From CG2-30-68-42 sp037440385 (lineage in GTDB: Bacteria; Pseudomonadota; Gammaproteobacteria; Burkholderiales; Rhodocyclaceae): DNA of 25,419 nucleotides. The stretch covers positions 1-25,419 of the forward strand of contig JBBIUI010000029.1 of the NCBI GenBank assembly GCA_037440385.1, written 5' to 3'. The notes beneath the pieces were generated by a model that was not told the origin of the DNA, did not search any database, and was given only the letters and a program-made list of their open reading frames with translations. Positions 6,806 through 15,044 of this stretch are shown here, piece after piece (position 1 is the first letter of the stretch; the number at the start of each line of letters is the position of its first letter). The translations under genes and the position numbers were made by a program.

Positions 6806-8343
6806 AGCGGCTTCATGTGGTGTTGCTGGCTACGGCACTGTCGATCGCCGGTCTGGCCCTGTTTGCCTACAAGGTCGCAGCGCTGGGTTTTCCGCTGTTG
6901 CCGGATGCCCGGATCGAAACGTGGCGAGTCGAGATCCAGTTGCGCTTCGTGGCCGATGGTCGGCCCGTGAAGGCGCGGCTGATGCTGCCGGTGCTCGATC
7001 CTGGCTTCACGGTCGTCGATCAGAGTTTCGCGTCGCCCGGTTATGGCGTGACGCTCTCCGCAGACTCGTCTCGGCCGGCGGCGGTGTACTCGATTCGCGA
7101 GGCGCGCGGAGAGCAGGTTCTGTATTACCGCGCCGTGATCCATCGCAACCTCGCGCCGTCGGAGGCTTCGGCGCCTTCGGTGCCGGCGACCGGCGATGCC
7201 CCGGTCGCCGCGGTCCCGCAGCTCGGGGGCGCAGAATTGGCCGCCGCGAAATCGATCGTCGAGGCTGCGCAACGCCAGGCTTCGGATGCCGAGACCCTGG
7301 CGGGGCTGATCATCAAGCGGCTGAAGGAAGCGCGACCGGGCGACGAGGCGGATTTTCTGCTCGGTTATCAGCCGAGCACGGCGCGCATCGCCCAGGTCGG
7401 ATTGATGCTGCTGCGACTGGCGGGGGTGCCCGCGCGGCTGGTGCGCGGCCTTCCGTTGTTGCCGGAACGGCGCGATGCCCATTTCGTGCGCTGGATCGAG
7501 GTGTATGGCGAAGGCGAGTGGCATACCGTGCATCTGCTCGAGACCAAACCGCCTGCTGCGCGAGACGTGTTGACCTGGTGGCGTGGCGCCGGCCCGATCG
7601 TCGCGGTGACCGGAGCGCAGGATGTCGCCCATAGCGTCGCGGTGAGCCGATCTTACGAATTTGCGCTGGAAGGGGTCGTACGCGAGGGCCGCCGGCTGGA
7701 ACGCAAGCTCGTCGAGTTCTCGCTGTTCGGCCTGCCGTTGCAGACCCAATCCGTGTTTCACTCGCTGATGGTGATCCCCATCGGCATCCTGCTGCTGGTG
7801 ATCCTGCGCAACGTGGTCGGCGTGAAGACCTTCGGCACCTTCATGCCGGTGCTCATCGCGCTGTCGTTTCGCCAGACCCAGCTCGCCTGGGGGCTGGTGT
7901 TCTTCGGCATCGTGCTCGCCGCAGGGCTCACCGTGCGGTTCTATTTCGAGCGCCTCAGGTTGCTGCTGGTGCCCCGGCTGGCGGCAGTGGTCATCGTGGT
8001 CATCCTCATCATGGCCGCCCTCTCGCTGGTTTCCCATCGTCTGGCGTTCGACCGCGGGCTGTCGATCGGACTGTTTCCGATCGTGATCCTGACGATGACG
8101 ATCGAGCGCATGACCATCACGTGGGAGGAACTGGGTGCGGGTGAGGCGTTGCAACAGGCTGCCGGCAGCCTCGCCGTCGCAGCATTGTGTTACGGCGTCA
8201 TGAATCTTCCCATCGTCGACCACCTGGCGTTCGTGTTTCCGGAGCTGCTCTTGATCGTACTGGCAATCCTGCTGCTGCTCGGGCGCTACTCCGGATATCG
8301 GCTGGTCGAGCTGTGGCGGTTCCGCAAGGCCCTGAAGGGCTGA
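6802..8343 (+). CDS. Inactive transglutaminase fused to multi-helix (7TM) membrane domain
   Basis: The 513-residue product has an N-terminal membrane anchor (about residues 4-24), a periplasmic region to about residue 310, and a run of hydrophobic helices from about 318 to 500. It matches the families named inactive transglutaminase (Transglut_i_TM) and 7TM_transglut. The transglutaminase-like core is seen in GLMLLRLAGVPARLVRGL and HFVRWIEVYGEGEWHTVH, but the nucleophilic Cys expected before the LLR helix is absent, as in the rest of the family. Membrane part motifs include RNVVGVKTFGTFMPVLIALSF and IGLFPIVILTMTIERM. It lies between an exported protease (4-base overlap) and a cytoplasmic ATP-grasp enzyme (4-base gap), so it may bridge the two compartments. 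Function is unproven. Confidence 0.88.
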   Translation: MKRLHVVLLATALSIAGLALFAYKVAALGFPLLPDARIETWRVEIQLRFVADGRPVKARLMLPVLDPGFTVVDQSFASPGYGVTLSADSSRPAAVYSIREARGEQVLYYRAVIHRNLAPSEASAPSVPATGDAPVAAVPQLGGAELAAAKSIVEAAQRQASDAETLAGLIIKRLKEARPGDEADFLLGYQPSTARIAQVGLMLLRLAGVPARLVRGLPLLPERRDAHFVRWIEVYGEGEWHTVHLLETKPPAARDVLTWWRGAGPIVAVTGAQDVAHSVAVSRSYEFALEGVVREGRRLERKLVEFSLFGLPLQTQSVFHSLMVIPIGILLLVILRNVVGVKTFGTFMPVLIALSFRQTQLAWGLVFFGIVLAAGLTVRFYFERLRLLLVPRLAAVVIVVILIMAALSLVSHRLAFDRGLSIGLFPIVILTMTIERMTITWEELGAGEALQQAAGSLAVAALCYGVMNLPIVDHLAFVFPELLLIVLAILLLLGRYSGYRLVELWRFRKALKG

Positions 8344-8347
8344 TCGC

Positions 8348-9310
8348 GTGATCGGGGCGTTTTCACAGGCGGCAAGGCTGAGGGCCGCCGGGATTCTCGG
8401 CATCAACTGCCGCAATGCGCGGTATACGTTGGTCCACAATCCGCGCTCCTTGTACGGCCTCGTCGACGACAAACTCGCCACCAAGAAGCTTGCCGCCGAC
8501 GCGGGCATCAGCGTGCCCGATCTATATGGCGTCATCGAGATCCAGAGGCAGGTGCGGGAACTGCCCGACCTGGTCAGCGGCTACGAAGACTTCGTGATCA
8601 AGCCGGCGAAAGGCAGCCAGGGCGAGGGCATCCTCGTGGTGACGGGACGGGCGAGGGGCCTGTACCGGCTTGCCGACGGCCAGCTGATGGATGCCGCGGC
8701 GTTGTGTTATCACGTCTCGACCATCCTGAGCGGTGTCTACAGCCTGGGCGGCCAGCCCGACCGTGCGATGATCGAGTACCGCATCCGCTTCGATCCGGTG
8801 TTCGAAGCGCTTTCGTACAGGGGTGTGCCGGACATCCGCATCATCGTGTTCGTGGGCGTGCCCGTGATGGCGATGGTCCGGCTGCCGACGCGGCTGTCCC
8901 ACGGGAAGGCAAACCTGCATCAGGGCGCGATCGGCGCCGGGGTCGACATGGCGACCGGGCGCACGCTGGACGCAGTCTGGCGAGGCGAACGGATCGGCGA
9001 GCATCCCGACACGGGCGAGCGCGTTCACGGCGTAGCGATACCGGGCTGGCCCGACTTGCTGCGCATGGCTGCGCGCTGTTACGAGCTGACCGGCCTCGGC
9101 TACCTGGGTGCGGATATCGTGCTCGATCGCGAGAGGGGGCCGATGATCCTGGAACTGAATGCGCGGCCCGGCTTGGCGATCCAGATCGCGAATGGCGCGG
9201 GCCTGCGGCGGCGTTTGCAGCGGGTGGAACGCGAGAGGGCCCGGCTGACGGGGATCGACGAGCGGGTGGCGTTTGCGCTTTCCGAATTCGCAGCGGTGGG
9301 CGCGTGTTGA
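8348..9310 (+). CDS. ATP-grasp ligase, alpha-L-glutamate-ligase-related
   Basis: The 320-residue product belongs to the ATP-grasp fold family annotated as alpha-L-glutamate ligase-related or sugar-transfer-associated ATP-grasp (ATPgrasp_ST). ATP-grasp enzymes join a carboxylate to an amine through an acyl-phosphate. Visible motifs are FVIKPAKGSQGEGILVV (nucleotide-binding Lys and Gly-rich loop, about 80-97), EYRIRFDP, PDIRIIVF, a Ser/His-rich loop (LPTRLSHGKANLHQGAIG) and the metal-binding GADIVLDRERGPMILELNARPG near 258-280. No signal peptide is present, so it is cytoplasmic. It starts with GTG at 8348, 4 bases after the preceding gene. Substrate cannot be read from the sequence; the pairing with a protease suggests peptide or amino-acid tagging, by inference. 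Confidence 0.88.
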   Translation: MIGAFSQAARLRAAGILGINCRNARYTLVHNPRSLYGLVDDKLATKKLAADAGISVPDLYGVIEIQRQVRELPDLVSGYEDFVIKPAKGSQGEGILVVTGRARGLYRLADGQLMDAAALCYHVSTILSGVYSLGGQPDRAMIEYRIRFDPVFEALSYRGVPDIRIIVFVGVPVMAMVRLPTRLSHGKANLHQGAIGAGVDMATGRTLDAVWRGERIGEHPDTGERVHGVAIPGWPDLLRMAARCYELTGLGYLGADIVLDRERGPMILELNARPGLAIQIANGAGLRRRLQRVERERARLTGIDERVAFALSEFAAVGAC

Positions 9311-9353
9311 GCGCGATCGGAACACCGCGGACGGAAGGCCGGGCACGAGGTGA

Positions 9354-9367
9354 GTTTCACGTGAAAC
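9354..9367. promoter_or_regulatory. parS site 1 (ParB-binding chromosome partition site)
   Basis: GTTTCACGTGAAAC is a perfect 14-bp palindrome identical to the core of the parS consensus (TGTTTCACGTGAAACA); only the outermost base on each side differs. It lies between the ATP-grasp gene and the permease gene, 19 bases before the permease ATG. Confidence 0.88.
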
Positions 9368-9386
9368 CGGCGCCCGGCGGTCCGGC

Positions 9387-10142
9387 ATGACGGAAAGCCT
9401 GATCTTCGCGGGCGCCTTCCTCGCCGGAATGCTGGATGCGGTCGTCGGCGGAGGTGGGCTGATCCAGATCCCGGTGCTGTTTTCCGCGCTGGCGGAGGCT
9501 GCGCCCGCAACGGTGTTCGGCACCAACAAGCTGGCCGGCGTGTTCGGCACGAGCGCGGCGGCGGCGCGATACGCGAGGCGGATCGAGATCCCGTGGCGGA
9601 TCACGTTGCCGGCGGCAGTTGCCGCGTTCGCCTGTTCGTACGGAGGTGCGCTGGCGGTGGCGCTGATGCCGCGCGGGATCGTCCGGCCGCTTGTGCTGGC
9701 GCTGCTCGTGGCCGTGGCGATCTATACCTTCCTGCGCAAGGATTTCGGCGCCATCGATCAGCGCCGTGCGCCCCGCCGTCACGACAGGGCCGTCGCAATC
9801 GCGGCCGGCGGCGTTCTCGGCTTCTACGACGGGTTCTTCGGACCGGGCACCGGAAGCTTCCTCATTTTTCTATTCGTCCGGTTCTTCGGCCTGGACTTCC
9901 TGCGGGCATCGGTGGCCTCTAAGCTGGTCAACGTCGGAACCAATGCGGCGGCATTGCTGTTCTTCGCCGGCAACGGCTTCGTACTCTGGTCGCTCGGCCT
10001 GGGGATGGCCGTGTTCAACGTGGCCGGTTCGCTGATCGGTTCCCAACTGGCTTTGCGGCGCGGGGCCGGATTCGTGCGAACCGCGTTTCTCGTCGTGACC
10101 GCTATCCTGATCGCGAAGTTCGCCTACGACACGCTGGCGTAG
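9387..10142 (+). CDS. TauE/SafE-family membrane permease (sulfite/organic anion exporter type)
   Basis: The 251-residue product is almost entirely hydrophobic with about seven to eight membrane helices. It carries the TauE/SafE (formerly DUF81) repeats: DAVVGGGGLIQIPVLF and GTNKLAGVFGTSAAA in the first half and GFYDGFFGPGTGSFLIFLF with SVASKLVNVGTNAAAL in the second. Members move sulfite, sulfoacetate or other small organic anions across the inner membrane; the substrate here cannot be predicted. The gene stands alone between two identical parS sites, the first only 19 bases before its ATG and the second one base after its stop. No convincing Shine-Dalgarno is seen, so expression may be low or influenced by bound ParB. 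Confidence 0.9.
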   Translation: MTESLIFAGAFLAGMLDAVVGGGGLIQIPVLFSALAEAAPATVFGTNKLAGVFGTSAAAARYARRIEIPWRITLPAAVAAFACSYGGALAVALMPRGIVRPLVLALLVAVAIYTFLRKDFGAIDQRRAPRRHDRAVAIAAGGVLGFYDGFFGPGTGSFLIFLFVRFFGLDFLRASVASKLVNVGTNAAALLFFAGNGFVLWSLGLGMAVFNVAGSLIGSQLALRRGAGFVRTAFLVVTAILIAKFAYDTLA

Positions 10143-10143
10143 C

Positions 10144-10157
10144 GTTTCACGTGAAAC
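10144..10157. promoter_or_regulatory. parS site 2 (ParB-binding chromosome partition site)
   Basis: A second exact copy of GTTTCACGTGAAAC starts one base after the permease stop codon. Identity with site 1 extends four more bases to the right (CGGC), giving an 18-bp direct repeat whose copies start 790 bp apart. Confidence 0.88.
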
Positions 10158-10193
10158 CGGCCCGTGCAGGCCGCGCAACGCCCGGGTCGGCTT

Positions 10194-10241
10194 CGCGCCC
10201 GAACGGTGCATCCCGGTCGCGTGCCGCACCTCGACGGAGCG
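10194..10241 (+). promoter_or_regulatory. Tandem NtrC-like enhancer sites
   Basis: The NtrC consensus is TGCACC-N5-GGTGCA. A 10-of-12 match lies at 10194-10210 (CGCGCC, 5 bases, GGTGCA) and a 9-of-12 match at 10225-10241 (CGCACC, 5 bases, GGAGCG). Their centres are 31 bp apart and fall at about -140 and -109 from the start predicted by the downstream sigma-54 promoter, the same geometry as the enhancer of enteric glnA. The second site is degenerate, so this is a moderate call that rests partly on spacing. Confidence 0.5.
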
Positions 10242-10244
10242 AAG

Positions 10245-10268
10245 CCGGCCGACCCGCCTGTCGGCCGG
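10245..10268. terminator. Strong GC-rich hairpin downstream of tauE
   Basis: CCGGCCGAC (10245-10253) and GTCGGCCGG (10260-10268) form a perfect 9-bp stem with a 6-base loop. No T-run follows. A second inverted repeat, CGGCTTCGC (10188-10196) with GCGAAGCCG (10239-10247), encloses the NtrC-like sites and overlaps this stem by three bases. It may end tauE transcription or insulate the downstream promoter. Confidence 0.45.
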
Positions 10269-10315
10269 TCGGGACGAATGACAGTAATTATCTGTAATCA
10301 AGTTAGTTTTTAGCT

Positions 10316-10331
10316 TGGCACGGCTCGTGCT
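10316..10331 (+). promoter_or_regulatory. Sigma-54 (RpoN) promoter of the porin-glnK-amtB operon
   Basis: TGGCACG (10316-10322), 4 bases, then GTGCT (10327-10331) matches the -24/-12 consensus TGGCACG-N4-TTGCW with one mismatch. The invariant GG (10317-10318) and GC (10329-10330) are separated by exactly 10 bp, as RpoN requires. The predicted start is near 10342, 35 bases before the porin ATG. Confidence 0.85.
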
Positions 10332-10376
10332 GTCGTCCGATTGCAGCGATGACCTTTCATCCACTCGGAGGACGGC

Positions 10377-11171
10377 ATGGGCAAGACGATCGTTTTGGCA
10401 TTCATTGCAGGAATTTCGACGGCGACGGCGGGTGTGGCGATTGCGCAATCCGCCCCGGCTGCCGCTTCGCCCCATAGTTTCACCGGGAACTTCACGCTCG
10501 CCTCGGAATACCTCTACCGGGGTATCGGCCAGACCAACCGCAAGCCCGCCGTGCAGGGCGGTTTCGACTACGGCCATGCCAGCGGACTGTATGCCGGCAT
10601 CTGGGCATCCAACATCTCATGGCTGAGCGACACGGCGGGCGGTGGCGTCAGCGCACCCGTGGAAATCGACGTCTATGGCGGATACAAGAACAGCTTCGGC
10701 GGCGGCGACTGGAATTACGACGTGGGTGTGCTCAGGTACAACTATCCGGGAAGCTACCCTGCCGGATTCATCGATCCGGACACGACCGAAGTCTATGCAG
10801 CGATCGGCTGGAGATGGTTGACCGCGAAATACTCGTACGTGGTTTCCAGCCACATCTTCGGTTTCACGACCCCCAGCGGCGGCAAGACCGACGGCAGCGA
10901 CTACGTCGAGCTCAACGCAAGCTACGACCTGGGCGGTGGCTGGGGTGTGCTGGGACATGTCGGCCACCAGAAGATCAAGGGCAACGGCGATGCGTCCTAC
11001 ACCGACTACAAGGCCGGCTTCACGAAGGATGTCGGCTTGGGCGTCGTCGCTCTGGCCTACTGGGCAACCGATGCGAAGGGCTGCGGAGACACTCCGCCAA
11101 CCTACTGCAACGCGTTCAACCGGGATCTCGGCAACGGCCGCCTGCTGGTGACCTTCACGAAGACCTTCTAG
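10377..11171 (+). CDS. TorF-family putative outer-membrane porin
   Basis: The 264-residue product starts with a signal peptide (about residues 1-23, cleavage after AIA), then continues as a Gly/Tyr/Trp-rich, alternating-hydrophobicity sequence typical of a beta-barrel, and ends in Phe (LVTFTKTF), the usual C-terminal outer-membrane sorting residue. The segments FTLASEYLYRGIGQTNRKPAVQGGFDY and GLYAGIWASNISW are hallmarks of the TIGR02001 / TorF family. A GGAGG Shine-Dalgarno lies 6 bases before the ATG. It heads the operon with glnK and amtB and shares their sigma-54 promoter, so it probably admits a nitrogen source across the outer membrane when nitrogen is short. Its substrate is unknown. 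Confidence 0.88.
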   Translation: MGKTIVLAFIAGISTATAGVAIAQSAPAAASPHSFTGNFTLASEYLYRGIGQTNRKPAVQGGFDYGHASGLYAGIWASNISWLSDTAGGGVSAPVEIDVYGGYKNSFGGGDWNYDVGVLRYNYPGSYPAGFIDPDTTEVYAAIGWRWLTAKYSYVVSSHIFGFTTPSGGKTDGSDYVELNASYDLGGGWGVLGHVGHQKIKGNGDASYTDYKAGFTKDVGLGVVALAYWATDAKGCGDTPPTYCNAFNRDLGNGRLLVTFTKTF

Positions 11172-11202
11172 CCACCGACCGGATTTCCAACTGGAGTGCG
11201 AC

Positions 11203-11541
11203 ATGAAACTGGTAACCGCGATCATCAAGCCATTCAAGCTCGACGAGGTGCGCGAAGCGCTCTCGGCGCTCGGCGTGCACGGCATCACCGTGACCGAGGT
11301 CAGGGGATTCGGGCGCCAGAAAGGCCACACCGAGCTGTACCGGGGAGCCGAGTACGTCGTCGACTTCCTGCCCAAGGTCAAGATCGAAGCGGCCATCGCC
11401 GACGATGTCCTCGATCGCGTCATCGAGACGATCGAAAAGGCGGCCGGCACCGGGAAGATCGGAGACGGAAAAATATTCGTGTTCGATCTCGAACAGGCGA
11501 TTCGCATCCGCACCGGCGAGACCGGCGCGGATGCGCTGTGA
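11203..11541 (+). CDS. glnK: PII nitrogen regulatory protein (GlnK type)
   Basis: PII proteins sense ATP/ADP and 2-oxoglutarate and report nitrogen status, and GlnK types block AmtB by plugging its pores. The 112-residue product is full length and starts MKLVTAIIKPFKLDEVREAL. The T-loop is intact, with Tyr51 (TELYRGAEY) available for uridylylation by GlnD. The B- and C-loop motifs are seen in TGKIGDGKIFV and the C-terminal AIRIRTGE. It lies 31 bases after the porin and 11 bases before amtB, the canonical glnK-amtB pair, and would be induced from the sigma-54 promoter upstream. A name of glnB cannot be excluded by sequence alone, but position favours glnK. Confidence 0.93.
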   Translation: MKLVTAIIKPFKLDEVREALSALGVHGITVTEVRGFGRQKGHTELYRGAEYVVDFLPKVKIEAAIADDVLDRVIETIEKAAGTGKIGDGKIFVFDLEQAIRIRTGETGADAL

Positions 11542-11552
11542 GGGAGAAAAGC

Positions 11553-13064
11553 ATGAAAAAGCTCATTGCAACGGTGCTTGCCTGCTGTGCCATCGCTCTC
11601 GGTGATGCCGCGCTCGCGCAGGAGAAGCTCAACCCGGTGCCCGAGGCCACACCGGCGCCCGTGGCGGCGCCGGCGAATGTCGCCACTTCGCCCGCCGTAC
11701 CGGCTGCGGTGGTCGCCGCGCCCATCGGGGCGGCACCTGCCGCGGCGACGCCGACCCCGAACAAGGGCGACACCGCCTGGTTGACCGTCGCCTCCGCCTT
11801 CGTGATCCTGATGTCGATCCCCGGACTGGCGATGTTCTACGGGGGGCTCGTGCGCTCGAAGAACATGCTGTCGGTGCTGATGCAGGTGTTCATCGTGTTC
11901 TCGCTGATCAGCGTGCTCTGGGTGATCTACGGCTACAGCCTGGCGTTCAACGAGGGCAATGCCTTCTTCGGCAACCTGGACAAGCTGTTGCTGAAAGGCG
12001 TCACGCCGGATTCCGTCGCGGCCACGTTCAGCAAGGGCGTCGTCATCCCGGAGTTTGTCTATGTCGCCTTCCAGGGCGCCTTTGCCGCGATCACCTGCGG
12101 CCTGATCGTGGGCGCCTTCGCGGAGCGGATCAGGTTCTCCGCCGTGCTGCTGTTCATGGCGCTGTGGTTTACCTTTGCCTACGTGCCGATGGCGCACATG
12201 GTCTGGTTCTGGACCGGACCGGACGCGATCAGGGACGCCGCGAGCCTGGCGGCCGAGACGTCGAAGGGCGGGTGGCTGTTCCAGAAGGGGGCACTCGATT
12301 TCGCCGGGGGAACCGTCGTGCACATCAATGCCGCGGTGGCCGGCCTCGTGGGCGCCTACCTGGTCGGCCGGCGCGTCGGCTACGGCAGGGAATCGATGGC
12401 ACCGCATTCGCTGACCACGACGATGATAGGCGCGTCGCTGCTGTGGTTCGGCTGGTTCGGCTTCAATGCCGGTTCGGCGCTGGAAGCCAACGGCACCGCT
12501 GCGCTCGCCTTCGTCAACACCTGGGTCGCCACGGCCAGCGCCACGCTTTCGTGGATGCTGGTCGAATGGTCCATCAAGAGCCGGCCCTCGATGCTGGGCG
12601 CGGCCTCGGGCGCGGTGGCCGGTCTGGTGGCGATCACTCCGGCCTGCGGCTTCGTCGGCGTCGGTGGGGCGATCGTGATCGGTGGGCTTGCGGGCGTGAT
12701 CTGCCTGTGGGGCGTCAATGGCCTGAAGCGCCTGCTCGGCGCCGATGATTCACTGGACGTGTTCGGCGTCCATGGCGTCGGCGGGGCGCTCGGTGCCACA
12801 CTGACCGGAGTGTTCGCTGCGCCCAGCCTGGGCGGCACCGGCGTGTGGGACTACGTCGCCAACAAGGTCGCCGACGGCTATTCGATCGCCGATCAGGTCG
12901 TCGTCCAGCTCACCGGCGTGGGCACGACGATACTGTGGTCAGGGGTGGTCGCCTTCATCGCCTACAAGATCGTCGATGTGGTCATCGGCCTGCGCGTTCC
13001 GGAGGAAGAAGAACGCGAAGGGCTGGACATCACCTCCCACGGCGAGAGCGCCTATCACTTCTGA
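11553..13064 (+). CDS. amtB: Ammonium transporter AmtB
   Basis: AmtB is a trimeric inner-membrane channel for ammonium/ammonia. The 503-residue product has an N-terminal signal sequence (residues 1-23, ending ALAQ), a Pro/Ala-rich low-complexity periplasmic segment (about 24-68), and then eleven expected membrane helices starting at DTAWLTVASAFVILMSIPGLAMFYGGLVRSKN. Family motifs include the FAGGTVVHINAAVAGLVGAYLVG helix with the first pore His and DVFGVHGVGGALGATLTGVF with the second pore His. A good AGGGAG ribosome site lies before the ATG. The protein is longer than the E. coli one (about 430) mainly through the N-terminal segment. It ends 28 bases before the convergent ABC-F gene. Confidence 0.96.
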   Translation: MKKLIATVLACCAIALGDAALAQEKLNPVPEATPAPVAAPANVATSPAVPAAVVAAPIGAAPAAATPTPNKGDTAWLTVASAFVILMSIPGLAMFYGGLVRSKNMLSVLMQVFIVFSLISVLWVIYGYSLAFNEGNAFFGNLDKLLLKGVTPDSVAATFSKGVVIPEFVYVAFQGAFAAITCGLIVGAFAERIRFSAVLLFMALWFTFAYVPMAHMVWFWTGPDAIRDAASLAAETSKGGWLFQKGALDFAGGTVVHINAAVAGLVGAYLVGRRVGYGRESMAPHSLTTTMIGASLLWFGWFGFNAGSALEANGTAALAFVNTWVATASATLSWMLVEWSIKSRPSMLGAASGAVAGLVAITPACGFVGVGGAIVIGGLAGVICLWGVNGLKRLLGADDSLDVFGVHGVGGALGATLTGVFAAPSLGGTGVWDYVANKVADGYSIADQVVVQLTGVGTTILWSGVVAFIAYKIVDVVIGLRVPEEEEREGLDITSHGESAYHF

Positions 13065-13073
13065 GCAACCGCG

Positions 13074-13092
13074 CTGCGCTGGGCCGCCAGGC

Positions 13093-13101
<9 letters not shown>
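13074..13101. terminator. Hairpin between convergent amtB and ABC-F genes
   Basis: CTGCGCTG (13074-13081) and CAGCGCAG (13094-13101) form a perfect 8-bp stem with a 12-base loop that overlaps the ABC-F stop codon. Its place between two convergent genes suggests a bidirectional terminator, although neither side has a T-run. Confidence 0.45.
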
Positions 13102-14973
<1,872 letters not shown>

Positions 14974-15044
14974 GCGGGAATCGTTTTTGGGGACGCGAGC
15001 GGACCCGCAATGTTACAGGTCGCGGCCGGTACAATCGCGATGCG

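Noticed and set aside
6706..8535. Minus-strand open frame of 609 codons opposite the transglutaminase gene
   Set aside because: Very rich in Gln, His and Arg, no domain, and fully covered by a well-supported gene on the plus strand.
10280..10294. ACAG-N7-CTGT dyad upstream of the sigma-54 promoter as an operator
   Set aside because: Arms are only four bases and match no regulator I can name; too short to claim.
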